This document shows positions 1-8,304 of a stretch of DNA of 46,751 bases, piece by piece (the first letter of the stretch is position 1; each line of letters opens with the position of its first letter). Made by a program: the position numbers and the translations under genes. The DNA lies in assembly GCA_903873945.1 (NCBI GenBank), contig CAIQQM010000233.1, positions 1 through 46,751 on the forward strand. The letters are read 5' to 3'. The DNA is from an uncultured Verrucomicrobiota bacterium. Its GTDB lineage: Bacteria > Verrucomicrobiota > Verrucomicrobiia > Limisphaerales > UBA8199. The notes below the pieces were generated by a model. That model ran no database searches and had not been told where the DNA came from. It worked only from the letters and a program-made list of their open reading frames with translations.

Positions 1-309
1 CGCAACTCTGTCCATCCCTGGCTCCGGTCGGGCTTCGCCCTCCCTCCGCCAAGGATGGACAAAATCAGAACAAAAACATAACATCAACCAAGTGCTCTGA
101 CTAACTCATGGAGTGGTACAAAAAAGTGAACCCGGTCACCGGTATCAAAACGGCTCAAAAAGTCTAATGCAACGGCAAACCCGCACGTTTACCACCACGG
201 AGCGAAACCCGGCTTTGTGGTCGCGAGGGTCTCTCCACTCCAAAAACTCTCGGTTCCATCTCCAAAAGTTGTTCCCATTGGCCCGATAAAGTAAGGTAAG
301 TGTCCTTTG
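1..309. other. Intergenic region before rimO
   Basis: No convincing gene fills this stretch. It holds the nested inverted repeat at 10-60 and a 19-codon ORF at 108-167 (+) that I cannot assign. The ORF contains the short palindrome CCGGTCACCGG. The open minus-strand frames here run antisense into rimO and look like shadows. A purine-rich GTAAGGTAAG at 291-300 lies about 10 nt before the rimO ATG and is the best ribosome-binding candidate. Confidence 0.4.
10..60. repeat. Nested inverted repeat upstream of rimO
   Basis: Perfect 8-nt arms (GTCCATCC at 10-17, GGATGGAC at 53-60) enclose a second pairing (TGGC near 19 with GCCA near 48) and a small central hairpin (GGGC-TTC-GCCC). Together they make one nearly palindromic unit of about 51 nt. 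No T-tract follows on either strand, so it is not a typical intrinsic terminator. It could be a REP-like intergenic element or the 3' end signal of a gene lying left of the window. I found no second copy in this window. Confidence 0.45.
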
Positions 310-1974
310 ATGAAGCCAATAAACAGAGAACGTCCCGTTCGCGTAGGCCTGGTTTCGCTCGGTTGCGCAAAAAACCTGGTCGATGCGGAAGTCATGTTGG
401 GCACACTGTTGCGGGACGGTGTGGAAATCACCAATGAAGCTTCCAAGGCGGATGTGGTGATCATAAACACGTGCTCGTTTATCGATTCGGCGCAGGAGGA
501 AAGTGTGGACACGATTTTGGAGTCCGCCGAGGTCCGTGAAGCGAAGGCGCGCGGTCAGGGTTTGATTGTCGCCGGTTGTTTGCCACAACGATTTCGCGAC
601 GAATTGCCCGGACTGCTGCCCGAAGTGGACGCGTTCATGGGGATTGACCAGGTCGCTCAGGTCACGAGCATCGTGAACCAGGCGCTGGCCGTGAGGGCGG
701 TAAAGCTCGGGGCAGGCTGGGGTGCGGAGATTGGAAGGCGGAAGGCGGAAATTACAACCCGGCTGGCGGAAGTGGATGCGGCGCGAAAGGGAGGCAAAAG
801 CGCTGCTGAAAAATCAAGTGCGCGGAAGGCGCTCGGTTTGCCATCGGTCCATGCCCCGGCATCGCCGCTCGTAGCGGTCAACCTGCGGCCAAGGTACATT
901 CCAGACTACGCCACGCCCCGGTTTCGTCTTACGCCGCGCCACTTTGCCTATGTCAAGATCGCCGAAGGTTGCAACCATCCATGCAGCTTCTGCATCATTC
1001 CGCGGATGCGCGGGTCCCATCGCAGTCGGGAACTGGGCGATGTCGTGGCCGAGGCGAAAGCGCTTATTGCCGGCGGCGTGAAGGAGTTGAACCTGATATC
1101 CCAGGACTCGACCTATTATGGCATGGACCTGCGCCGGGACAACTCCCGCGCCATTGCCTCACCTGACAGGTTCAACGCCGCTGTAAAGTCAATGCCCTCC
1201 GAAACCCCGGCCATCTGCGCCTTGTTGCGGGAATTGAACGCATTGCCGGGGGATTTTTGGATTCGCTTGCTGTATACGCATCCGGCTCATTGGACTGACG
1301 ATCTGATCGGGACGATTGCCAAAGCCAAAAAGATTGCGCGTTATGTGGACATCCCTTTGCAGCACATTCACGGGAATATGCTGGAGCGGATGCGGCGCGA
1401 AACTTCGCAGCAATATATCGTGGACCTGATCCGTCGAATCCGGGCGGGAATACCCGGGATCGCGTTGCGCACCACCTTCATCGTCGGGTTCCCCGGGGAA
1501 ACCGAGGAATGTTTTCAGACACTGCTGGATTTCATTCGGGAGGCGAAGTTCGAGCGGCTGGGCGTGTTTACTTACTCGCAGGAAGAAGGCACTCGCGCGG
1601 GGAAAATGGCCGGCCAGCTTTCGGATAAGCTGAAAAAACAGCGTCGGGACTTGGCCATGGCCGCCCAGCATGCGGTTGCCATGGAGGTCGCCGAGTCGTT
1701 TGTGGGCCGTACTATTCGAGTGCTCGTCGAAAGGGAAGCCGGGGCGAAGGAGTTGAAAGGCGCCCGGATTAGCTCGTGGGAGCATGGCCTGATGCGCAGT
1801 CAGGACCGGCATTCTGACCAGCTCAAGGGCCGTTACTTGGTTGCGCGCGGTGAAGCGGACGCGCCAGACATCGACGGGCGCGTTTATGTGCGCGGCAACC
1901 TGCCATCCGGCGAATTTGCCCGGGTAAGGATCATCGGTCACACGGATTACGATTTGATTGCCGAGCCGGTTTAA
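310..1974 (+). CDS. rimO: Ribosomal protein S12 methylthiotransferase RimO
   Basis: Radical-SAM enzyme that adds a methylthio group to the conserved aspartate of ribosomal protein S12. The N-terminal UPF0004 domain shows its three cluster cysteines (GCAKNLVDAE, NTCSFID, VAGCLPQ). The radical-SAM motif CNHPCSFC gives C221, C225 and C228, and the C-terminus is a TRAM domain ending in HTDYDL. The protein has 554 residues against about 440 usual. The extra length lies in a charged linker of roughly 65 residues between the UPF0004 and SAM domains, about 25 residues after DSTYYGMD, and a further stretch in the TRAM domain. The ATG at 310 is preferred over the in-frame TTG at 307. It is followed by pgsA in the same direction after 167 nt. 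Confidence 0.95.
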   Translation: MKPINRERPVRVGLVSLGCAKNLVDAEVMLGTLLRDGVEITNEASKADVVIINTCSFIDSAQEESVDTILESAEVREAKARGQGLIVAGCLPQRFRDELPGLLPEVDAFMGIDQVAQVTSIVNQALAVRAVKLGAGWGAEIGRRKAEITTRLAEVDAARKGGKSAAEKSSARKALGLPSVHAPASPLVAVNLRPRYIPDYATPRFRLTPRHFAYVKIAEGCNHPCSFCIIPRMRGSHRSRELGDVVAEAKALIAGGVKELNLISQDSTYYGMDLRRDNSRAIASPDRFNAAVKSMPSETPAICALLRELNALPGDFWIRLLYTHPAHWTDDLIGTIAKAKKIARYVDIPLQHIHGNMLERMRRETSQQYIVDLIRRIRAGIPGIALRTTFIVGFPGETEECFQTLLDFIREAKFERLGVFTYSQEEGTRAGKMAGQLSDKLKKQRRDLAMAAQHAVAMEVAESFVGRTIRVLVEREAGAKELKGARISSWEHGLMRSQDRHSDQLKGRYLVARGEADAPDIDGRVYVRGNLPSGEFARVRIIGHTDYDLIAEPV

Positions 1975-2141
1975 CTTGGGGCCATTTTATCCGATCCGTT
2001 GGCGCCGCGGCTAAAGCTGTTGGCCTCCTTCAGAGGCTTCCGATGGAGTAAGTTGCTGGTTGGCAAGCGGCCTGTGGCAGGTTACAAAGACATGAAACTA
2101 ACAAAATCGCGCCTTTCAACAGGCCATGTAAAGCATACTGA

Positions 2142-2735
2142 ATGAACCTGCCGAACAAGTTGACCATTTCGCGCTTTGTCCTTACGGTCGCGTTCCTGTT
2201 GGTGATGTTTTCGCAAGTCCGCTTTCACGAAAGCATCGCGCTTGTGCTTTTCGTAGCCGGCGGCATCAGCGACTTCCTCGACGGCGAGATCGCGCGGCGC
2301 CGGAAACTTATCACGAATTTCGGCATTCTTATGGATCCGCTGGCGGACAAGATCATGGTGTGTTCCGCGTTCATCGCGTTTGTCGGGCTAAGGTGGATTC
2401 CCGCGTGGATGGTAGTCATTGTCGTGGCGCGGGAGTTGGTGATCACCGGGCTCCGTTTGCTTGCCGCCTCGAAGAATATGGTGTTGGCGGCGGAGGGTTA
2501 TGGCAAACACAAGACCATTTCACAAATCACGGCGATCATTTCCATTTTTGTCCTGCACAGCTACGGGGATTGGGGACAGGCAGGGCAGGTGATCTTTGGC
2601 TGTCACCTGATCGGAGGCTCCCCCTGGGTAATCTGGTTTACGGATCTGTCGGTTTGGATTGCGGTCGCGCTCACTTTCATTTCCGGCTGGCTTTACCTCT
2701 GGAGAAACCGCGCGATTTATCTTAACGATATGTGA
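2142..2735 (+). CDS. pgsA: CDP-diacylglycerol--glycerol-3-phosphate 3-phosphatidyltransferase
   Basis: Membrane enzyme that makes phosphatidylglycerol-phosphate from CDP-diacylglycerol and glycerol-3-phosphate, the committed step to phosphatidylglycerol and cardiolipin. The CDP-alcohol phosphotransferase signature D-G-x2-A-R-x8-G-x3-D-x3-D is intact: DGEIARR followed by GILMDPLADK. Several hydrophobic helices are visible, and 197 residues is normal for the family. It opens with NLPNKLTISR, the usual start of PgsA. A phospholipase-D/cardiolipin-synthase-like gene lies convergent to it, so phospholipid functions cluster here. Confidence 0.93.
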   Translation: MNLPNKLTISRFVLTVAFLLVMFSQVRFHESIALVLFVAGGISDFLDGEIARRRKLITNFGILMDPLADKIMVCSAFIAFVGLRWIPAWMVVIVVARELVITGLRLLAASKNMVLAAEGYGKHKTISQITAIISIFVLHSYGDWGQAGQVIFGCHLIGGSPWVIWFTDLSVWIAVALTFISGWLYLWRNRAIYLNDM

Positions 2736-2807
2736 ACCCCATTGGCGCGGTTTCTCCCGGAGAAGGGCGCAGCGCGGGAAGAGTTAGTGTGCTTGCGAGA
2801 CCGGGCC

Positions 2808-3314
2808 TCACCGCCGTGTCGGCGAGGCGGGGATGGGCAACGTTTCTCCGGAAGCCGGTTGGGGTGATTGATACATCCCCGGTTTCAGGCCGGTAAGCGG
2901 ATCGGTTTTTTTGTAATGCTGCCAAACGAAAATGACTGAAGCCAGGACCGCGACACCAACGATTGCCCCCAACGCAATTGCCCCCTTCCGCCAATCAATT
3001 TTCGAGAGCTGCAGCATCAGGAAGTCCATCGCTCCCCGCTGCCGTTCGGAGAACGGCGGAGGTTCGGCGAACTTTTTAGTTTGCCCAAGCTCCGTTTCTA
3101 GCGCCGCCATTATTTGGGGCACATCAAGCTTGAGCAGAATCGAGTAAGTGCGGACAAAGCCGCGAATATAAACCGGCGCGGAGAAAACGTCAAAATTGCC
3201 CTCCTCGAGCGCGCGTAAGTGGTCTGTGCGGATTTTAGTAATCCCGACCACATGCTGCATAGTGAGATGCTGTGCTTCACGGGCTTGGCGAAGTTGCTCA
3301 GCGACTGTGGACAT
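2808..3314 (-). CDS. RodZ-like HTH transmembrane protein
   Basis: The 168 residues begin with a cytoplasmic helix-turn-helix of the HTH_25/RodZ type: an early LRQAREAQHLT segment, then TDHLRALEEGNFDVF and YIRGFVRTYS. A basic stretch (DWRKGA) is followed by one transmembrane helix (about residues 113-130) and a short Pro-rich tail. RodZ proteins link MreB to the cell-wall machinery. This one is short and lacks the periplasmic DUF4115 domain of full-length RodZ, so the exact role is inferred. It lies last in a minus-strand run ftsK - PLD protein - this gene, with about 105 nt before it. Confidence 0.75.
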   Translation of the reverse strand: MSTVAEQLRQAREAQHLTMQHVVGITKIRTDHLRALEEGNFDVFSAPVYIRGFVRTYSILLKLDVPQIMAALETELGQTKKFAEPPPFSERQRGAMDFLMLQLSKIDWRKGAIALGAIVGVAVLASVIFVWQHYKKTDPLTGLKPGMYQSPQPASGETLPIPASPTRR

Positions 3315-3419
3315 AACGCTTGGATTCTAAAGACACTGCCGCAAGGTTGGCAATGCTGGAAAATGGCCGGCAGCAGCCTATCAACCCACGCGAAGTTCTG
3401 GCGGAGCGAGCGGCAGTTG

Positions 3420-5489
3420 TTAAAAATTCTCGAGGATCAGGTCGGCCAGCGAATCCATCCAGTCAATGGAGATGGTTTCGTTGAGTTCGTAGGAGCGGGC
3501 AAAGTCCTCGGTGAACAGCTCCTGTTTGAGGTGGGCGGCGAAAGCAGGGTCTGAAGTGGCGATGTTTTGCTCGTGAGTATAGCGAAGACTGAGGTTGTTC
3601 AGGTTGGCCGAGCCTACGCAGGCCCAGCCATCCACCAGCAGCGCCTTCGCGTGGGTCATGCCGGGATAAAAATAAACCCGCACTCCGTGCTGGAAAAGGT
3701 AGTTGGCGACCACCAGGTTGCTGCGGCCACCGGTCTTGAAGTCATTGACGCGTGGCAACACGACGCGCACGTCCACCCCTCGTTGGCGGGCCCGCACGAG
3801 GTCTGAGATGACGCGCTTGTCGAAGAGATACGGATTCTCGATGTAGATGTAGCTTTGCGCTTTCTGGAGTGACTTCAAAACCGCGGCGCTAAACGGTTTC
3901 CAGAAGGTCTTGGTTGGCAGCCGGCGTATCTTGATCCATTGATCCGAGCTTGGCGGAGCTTGGGCCTGAATCGGTTCGCCAGCCAGCACGATAGTGTAGG
4001 CGAGGTCACCCAACAGCCCCTCATGTGCCCATTCGCGGCGGAATTCACCCTCGAGAGAGGTCACTATCGGACCTTCCAATTCGACCATCATGTCATGCCA
4101 TTCATAGCGGTATTCGCGGCCTAAATTCATGCCTCCGATCCAGGCATGCGTGCCGTCAATAAGGAAGACCTTCGAATGTTCGGTAGAGAACCAGGGATTA
4201 AGGAACGCGCGCACCTTGACCTGGGACTTTTTAGCCAAATAGGCGGACATGGAAGACGGCGCCACGAAATCTTCCGGCAATGGTGTCGCAGGGGGAACCA
4301 TTCCGGCAGCAATACTGCCCATACGGTCAAGAATTATCCGGATGTCCACCTGCTCAGACCGTTGCTTAAGGAGATCCGCGATTCGAACGGCAACATCATC
4401 TTTGTCGAAGATAAAAACGTTTACCCAAACATGATTGGTGGCTTCGCCGATGGCTTGGCGGAGCCGGGAGAAGAAGCGATCCCCGTCGATGAGAAGATTC
4501 AAGGAGCCGTCTTCCCTTTGCGTTCCGGTGTATCGATCCAACCACATCTCCCATTGAGCGAGGTCCATTCCTTTCGGGTTGCCAACCGGAGGCCCTTGAG
4601 CCACTAACTTGGGGAGCGGAAGGCGGAGAAACCGGATGGCAGTTTGAAGACCTATATCGCACAGGCGAGCGGCGCTCGAAACCGGATTCTTGAGCAGGGC
4701 CAGGCCATGACTTTCGGGAACCAGCGCGATGAAACCTTGCGCGGTAGCAGTGAGAGTGAGCCCGCGTTCGGTTGTGTCATACAGCGCCGCGGGCGTGAGG
4801 CAAAGACATCGCTTTTGCTGGCGGTCCAGCAACAGGGGTTGGGTGAATCGGCTGGCATCCGGGGCCATGACCAGAAAGAGCGAGCCGCCAGGGTGGCTTC
4901 GTGTTAAATTCTCGTCCACGACCCTTGCGAGGATTTGCAACGTTTCGACTACGGAATAGCGATGGTCGATGACCACGTCTTTGGGTTGTTCTCCCAGAAG
5001 CGCGAATTTCGGCACTCCTTCTATGTCCCGGTACAGCAAACCATCGGCGAGGAAAGCTTGATAATAAGCTGCGTGGCCTGGCGACTGAGGGGCCAGCGCG
5101 GCGATCAAATTCGTGGCGAGCCGGTGCCATTCGGCTCCGGAGATTACGGTCGCTTCGTGCCAGGCATGCGCGCCTTCAGGTATGCGGGACAGCCGCTGGT
5201 TCCAATGGAGCATTGCGGAATGGACTTTGTACGCTCTGGTCGGTATGCGGAAACGGTCCCAATCAGCGCTGAATTCCACCACATTCGTTTCAGCTTGAAA
5301 ATAGAAGCGGATTTGGTCGCCCTTGACAAAAACCCGGGGCGGCTCGGCTGTTGGTGATGTGAGGCTCCGCCATTCATCAAGTGACTTTTGCTTTTCAGAC
5401 GCAGCCGAGGCGCATGTCGGAGGGGGGGCCAAGAAACAGACGAGGCCGCCGAGCATCGCGGCTCCGAAAAACTTTGGGAAGCATCCCAT
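3420..5489 (-). CDS. Secreted phospholipase D / cardiolipin synthase-like protein
   Basis: A 689-residue protein with an N-terminal hydrophobic signal sequence (residues about 5-28). A long domain of about 300 residues, which I do not recognise, comes next, then a PLD-type catalytic pair. The two HKD motifs are complete: HSKVFLID (H438, K440, D445) followed by GGMNLGREY, and HAKALLVD (H613, K615, D620) followed by GSANLNNLS. Family members are cardiolipin synthases, phospholipases D or related phosphodiesterases; the signal sequence suggests action in the envelope or outside. The start lies 41 nt after the ftsK stop, so co-transcription is likely. Choosing between synthase and phospholipase is not possible from sequence alone. 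Confidence 0.85.
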   Translation of the reverse strand: MGCFPKFFGAAMLGGLVCFLAPPPTCASAASEKQKSLDEWRSLTSPTAEPPRVFVKGDQIRFYFQAETNVVEFSADWDRFRIPTRAYKVHSAMLHWNQRLSRIPEGAHAWHEATVISGAEWHRLATNLIAALAPQSPGHAAYYQAFLADGLLYRDIEGVPKFALLGEQPKDVVIDHRYSVVETLQILARVVDENLTRSHPGGSLFLVMAPDASRFTQPLLLDRQQKRCLCLTPAALYDTTERGLTLTATAQGFIALVPESHGLALLKNPVSSAARLCDIGLQTAIRFLRLPLPKLVAQGPPVGNPKGMDLAQWEMWLDRYTGTQREDGSLNLLIDGDRFFSRLRQAIGEATNHVWVNVFIFDKDDVAVRIADLLKQRSEQVDIRIILDRMGSIAAGMVPPATPLPEDFVAPSSMSAYLAKKSQVKVRAFLNPWFSTEHSKVFLIDGTHAWIGGMNLGREYRYEWHDMMVELEGPIVTSLEGEFRREWAHEGLLGDLAYTIVLAGEPIQAQAPPSSDQWIKIRRLPTKTFWKPFSAAVLKSLQKAQSYIYIENPYLFDKRVISDLVRARQRGVDVRVVLPRVNDFKTGGRSNLVVANYLFQHGVRVYFYPGMTHAKALLVDGWACVGSANLNNLSLRYTHEQNIATSDPAFAAHLKQELFTEDFARSYELNETISIDWMDSLADLILENF

Positions 5490-5530
5490 GGTTTCCTTTT
5501 GATGTCGTACCCGCTCGTCGTCCCCCGTGT

Positions 5531-8173
5531 TTATGATTTGCCGCGCCCGTCCGCGCCCGTGCCGTCCAGATCGATTAAAATATCCCGTGGTTCAGCGCCG
5601 TTGCTTGGACCGACAATCCCGCGATTCTCCAATTCGTCCATAATACGAGCGGCGCGGCCATAACCCAGGCGCAACCGGCGCTGCAGCAATGACACGCTGG
5701 CTTTCTGCTCGCTGCGGATCACCTCAATGCACTGCTGGATGATCTCTTCGTCCTCATCGATGCCTGCGGCTTCATCGATGCCGGTGCCAGCCCGGGAAAG
5801 TTGCTGGTGTATTTCCAGCTCGTAGCTGGGTTTCGCCTGTTTGGCGATAAATCCCACAATGCTGAGGATTTCCTGATCCGTGATAAGCGAGCCTTGAGCC
5901 CGAATGAGTTTCGCCGACCCGGGCGGCAGATACAGCAAATCCCCCTTGCCGAGCAGTTTATCCGCGCCCATGGCATCTAGGATTGTGCGCGAGTCCACCT
6001 TGGCCGCAACTTGAAACGCGATGCGCGCAGGGATGTTGGCCTTGATGACGCCTGTGATGACGTCAACGCTCGGCCGTTGGGTGGCGACGATGCAATGGAT
6101 GCCCGCAGCCCGGGCCATTTGCGTGATGCGCGCGATTGCCATTTCCACATCCGCCGGTGCCACGAGCATGAGGTCTGCGAGTTCGTCGATAATCACAACG
6201 ATGTAACTGAGCTTTTCGGGAATGACGATGTCCTCTTCCCTTGGCACCACAATTTCCTCGTCCACCTCTACGGCAAAACCGTCAGCGCCGGGTTCGACTT
6301 TTTCCTTCTTTGCCATGAGCGGCAACTCGGGTTCCGGCGACGGCATGGGCTTGTGCTTGGGGCGCGAGTTAAACGAAAGAATGTTGCGCACGCCGACCTT
6401 GGCAAAAATCTGGTAGCGCTTTTCCATTTCGTTTATCACCCAGCGTAAAGCTAGGATGACCTTCTTGGGATCGGTGACCACTGGCACAACCAGATGCGGC
6501 AGCGCGTTGTACTGCTGCAACTCGACCACCTTCGGGTCGATCATCACGAACCGGAGTTGATCGGGAGAGAAGCGGTACAGCAAAGACGTGATGATGGCGT
6601 TGATGCAGACGGATTTGCCCGAACCGGTGCTGCCCGCAATCAGCAGGTGCGGCATCTCCGACAAGTCGGAGATTATCGGGTGGCCGTAAACGTCCTTGCC
6701 GAGCGCCAGCGGAATTCGGGCTTTCGTGTTGCGCCATTCTTCCGACTCGAGCAAATCACGGATGATAACAGTTGTCTTGACCGGGTTCGGCACTTCGATG
6801 CCGACGGAGCTTTTCCCGGGGACAGGTGCGAGGATGTGAATCCTTTCTGCTTTGAGCGCGGCGGCAAGATTGTTGTTAAGCGCGGTTATCTTTTCCAGCT
6901 TCACTCCAGGCGCAGGGTGCAGCTCATACCGGGTGATCGTGGGGCCCTTGGTGATGTCGCCTAACTCAACCGGGATTTCAAACTGGGCAAGCGTCTGCTG
7001 CATCAGGCGGGCGTTGGCCAACAATTCCTCTTTGGACTCTGTCGGCCTCAGCGTCAGGTCGGGATGCTGGAGAAAGTCAAGGGGCGGCAGTTGATAATTG
7101 CCGATCATTGGCGTGGCGGCGACGGTAATGGGTTTTGGCTTTTTCGGCGCCGGTTTAGGCTTGGCCGGAGCTATTGAGGCGGGCGCTATGTGAACCTCTG
7201 GCTCGGCCTTCGCTGGGGCTCCCTTTTCTTCCGTGTCGGTTTCTGGAGCCGCAGGAGCTTCTGCGGCGGCTTCCACGGCATTATTCTCAGATTGCGTGGC
7301 GACAGGCTCCGGTTTTCTGCCAAGCACCTCAGCCGTTGTGGTAGCCGGGATTTCAGGGGTCCGAATGATCTCTTTCTCATCCACCGGCATGGGTTCCTTC
7401 CCCGGTTCAGGCTGGGCTTGCTTTTTGGTTCGTGCGGTCTTGTTTGGCTGCGGCACGCTCAAGTCACGAACCGTTGGGGTCGGTACGGGTTGCATGTCCG
7501 CGCCGAGGCCGGAACGCTCCACTTCCTCCTGCAGCTTCTTGGCTTGCTTTTGGAGCTCGTACGCGCGGCGCTCAAGCGCCCTCTCGTCGGCGGTGGTTTC
7601 GTCCGGCGCTCCTAACCGGCGATTCCACATAGCCCGGAGCCATTCACCGAGTTGGAAATTGGTAAGGAACAGCAAGCTGATGAAATACAACATCAGCAGA
7701 ATAATTGTTGCTCCCGCAGTGCCGAAATAGCCGAAGATATGTTCTTTGAGGTTTCGGCCAAGGACGCCCCCAGCGGTTGTGCCAAGGTGAACTTCCAGGT
7801 TTCTGAGAAATCCACGATAGAGATCCAGCAGACCGATACAGCAGAAGAGCAAAACCACGCCCCAGGCCCAGCGGCGTCGGAGGTACGCAAACGAGTCAAA
7901 GAAACAGCCGAGACCGACGAAGAAGAACAGCACGGGCACGACAAACGCGGCGGCACCCAACCAAAAGAGCCAGTAATAAGCCATCCAGGCGCCAAATGGG
8001 CCAATCCAGTTTCTTACTGGGGAGTTCGTTGGCAGTCCATTGGCGGACACATCGCGCGGATGGTATGAGAACAGGGCGGTCAGCAACAGCACGGCAAAAC
8101 CCAGCAGTACGATGCCAATGATGTCGTTGAACCCACGTGCGGACTCGGAACCCGCCGATGCCTTGCGAGCCAT
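5531..8173 (-). CDS. ftsK: DNA translocase FtsK/SpoIIIE
   Basis: Septal DNA pump that clears chromosome ends at division. The N-terminus has about four transmembrane helices. A Pro/Ala/Glu-rich linker (about residues 190-350) is followed by the motor: Walker A GSTGSGKS (514-521), Walker B VVIIDELADL, and the ATQRPSVDVITG block. The C-terminus is a gamma winged helix (SVSLLQRRLRLGYGRAARIMDE) of the KOPS-binding type. An acidic insertion of roughly 35 residues lies just before Walker B. I take the start at 8173 (MARKASAG, 880 aa). The frame is open to 8263, but those 30 residues are not FtsK-like, and a possible promoter abuts the 8173 ATG. Confidence 0.93.
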   Translation of the reverse strand: MARKASAGSESARGFNDIIGIVLLGFAVLLLTALFSYHPRDVSANGLPTNSPVRNWIGPFGAWMAYYWLFWLGAAAFVVPVLFFFVGLGCFFDSFAYLRRRWAWGVVLLFCCIGLLDLYRGFLRNLEVHLGTTAGGVLGRNLKEHIFGYFGTAGATIILLMLYFISLLFLTNFQLGEWLRAMWNRRLGAPDETTADERALERRAYELQKQAKKLQEEVERSGLGADMQPVPTPTVRDLSVPQPNKTARTKKQAQPEPGKEPMPVDEKEIIRTPEIPATTTAEVLGRKPEPVATQSENNAVEAAAEAPAAPETDTEEKGAPAKAEPEVHIAPASIAPAKPKPAPKKPKPITVAATPMIGNYQLPPLDFLQHPDLTLRPTESKEELLANARLMQQTLAQFEIPVELGDITKGPTITRYELHPAPGVKLEKITALNNNLAAALKAERIHILAPVPGKSSVGIEVPNPVKTTVIIRDLLESEEWRNTKARIPLALGKDVYGHPIISDLSEMPHLLIAGSTGSGKSVCINAIITSLLYRFSPDQLRFVMIDPKVVELQQYNALPHLVVPVVTDPKKVILALRWVINEMEKRYQIFAKVGVRNILSFNSRPKHKPMPSPEPELPLMAKKEKVEPGADGFAVEVDEEIVVPREEDIVIPEKLSYIVVIIDELADLMLVAPADVEMAIARITQMARAAGIHCIVATQRPSVDVITGVIKANIPARIAFQVAAKVDSRTILDAMGADKLLGKGDLLYLPPGSAKLIRAQGSLITDQEILSIVGFIAKQAKPSYELEIHQQLSRAGTGIDEAAGIDEDEEIIQQCIEVIRSEQKASVSLLQRRLRLGYGRAARIMDELENRGIVGPSNGAEPRDILIDLDGTGADGRGKS

Positions 8174-8179
8174 GGACAC

Positions 8180-8209
8180 AGAATAGCAGTTGAGAGTGAG
8201 CGGTGACAA
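8180..8209 (-). promoter_or_regulatory. Possible sigma70 promoter of ftsK
   Basis: Read on the minus strand: TTGTCA (8204-8209), an 18-nt spacer, then TATTCT (8180-8185). The -10 ends six nt before the ATG chosen for ftsK, so transcription would begin at or very near the start codon, giving a leaderless message. No Shine-Dalgarno sequence is visible before that ATG, which fits. Both hexamers are imperfect, so this is tentative. Confidence 0.33.
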
Positions 8210-8304
8210 GCGGCAGTTGGGGAAATGACTGAAGCGAAGGCGCCCCGCGTTCGTTGGTGGCATTTGACTTGGCTCTTCGCTCTGCTAGCCTTCATTGGGC
8301 TGTC

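Noticed and set aside
108..167. 19-codon ORF before rimO
   Set aside because: No recognisable family and no ribosome-binding site; kept only as a note in the intergenic entry.
1189..1941. Minus-strand ORF of 250 codons
   Set aside because: Antisense to rimO, with no motif.
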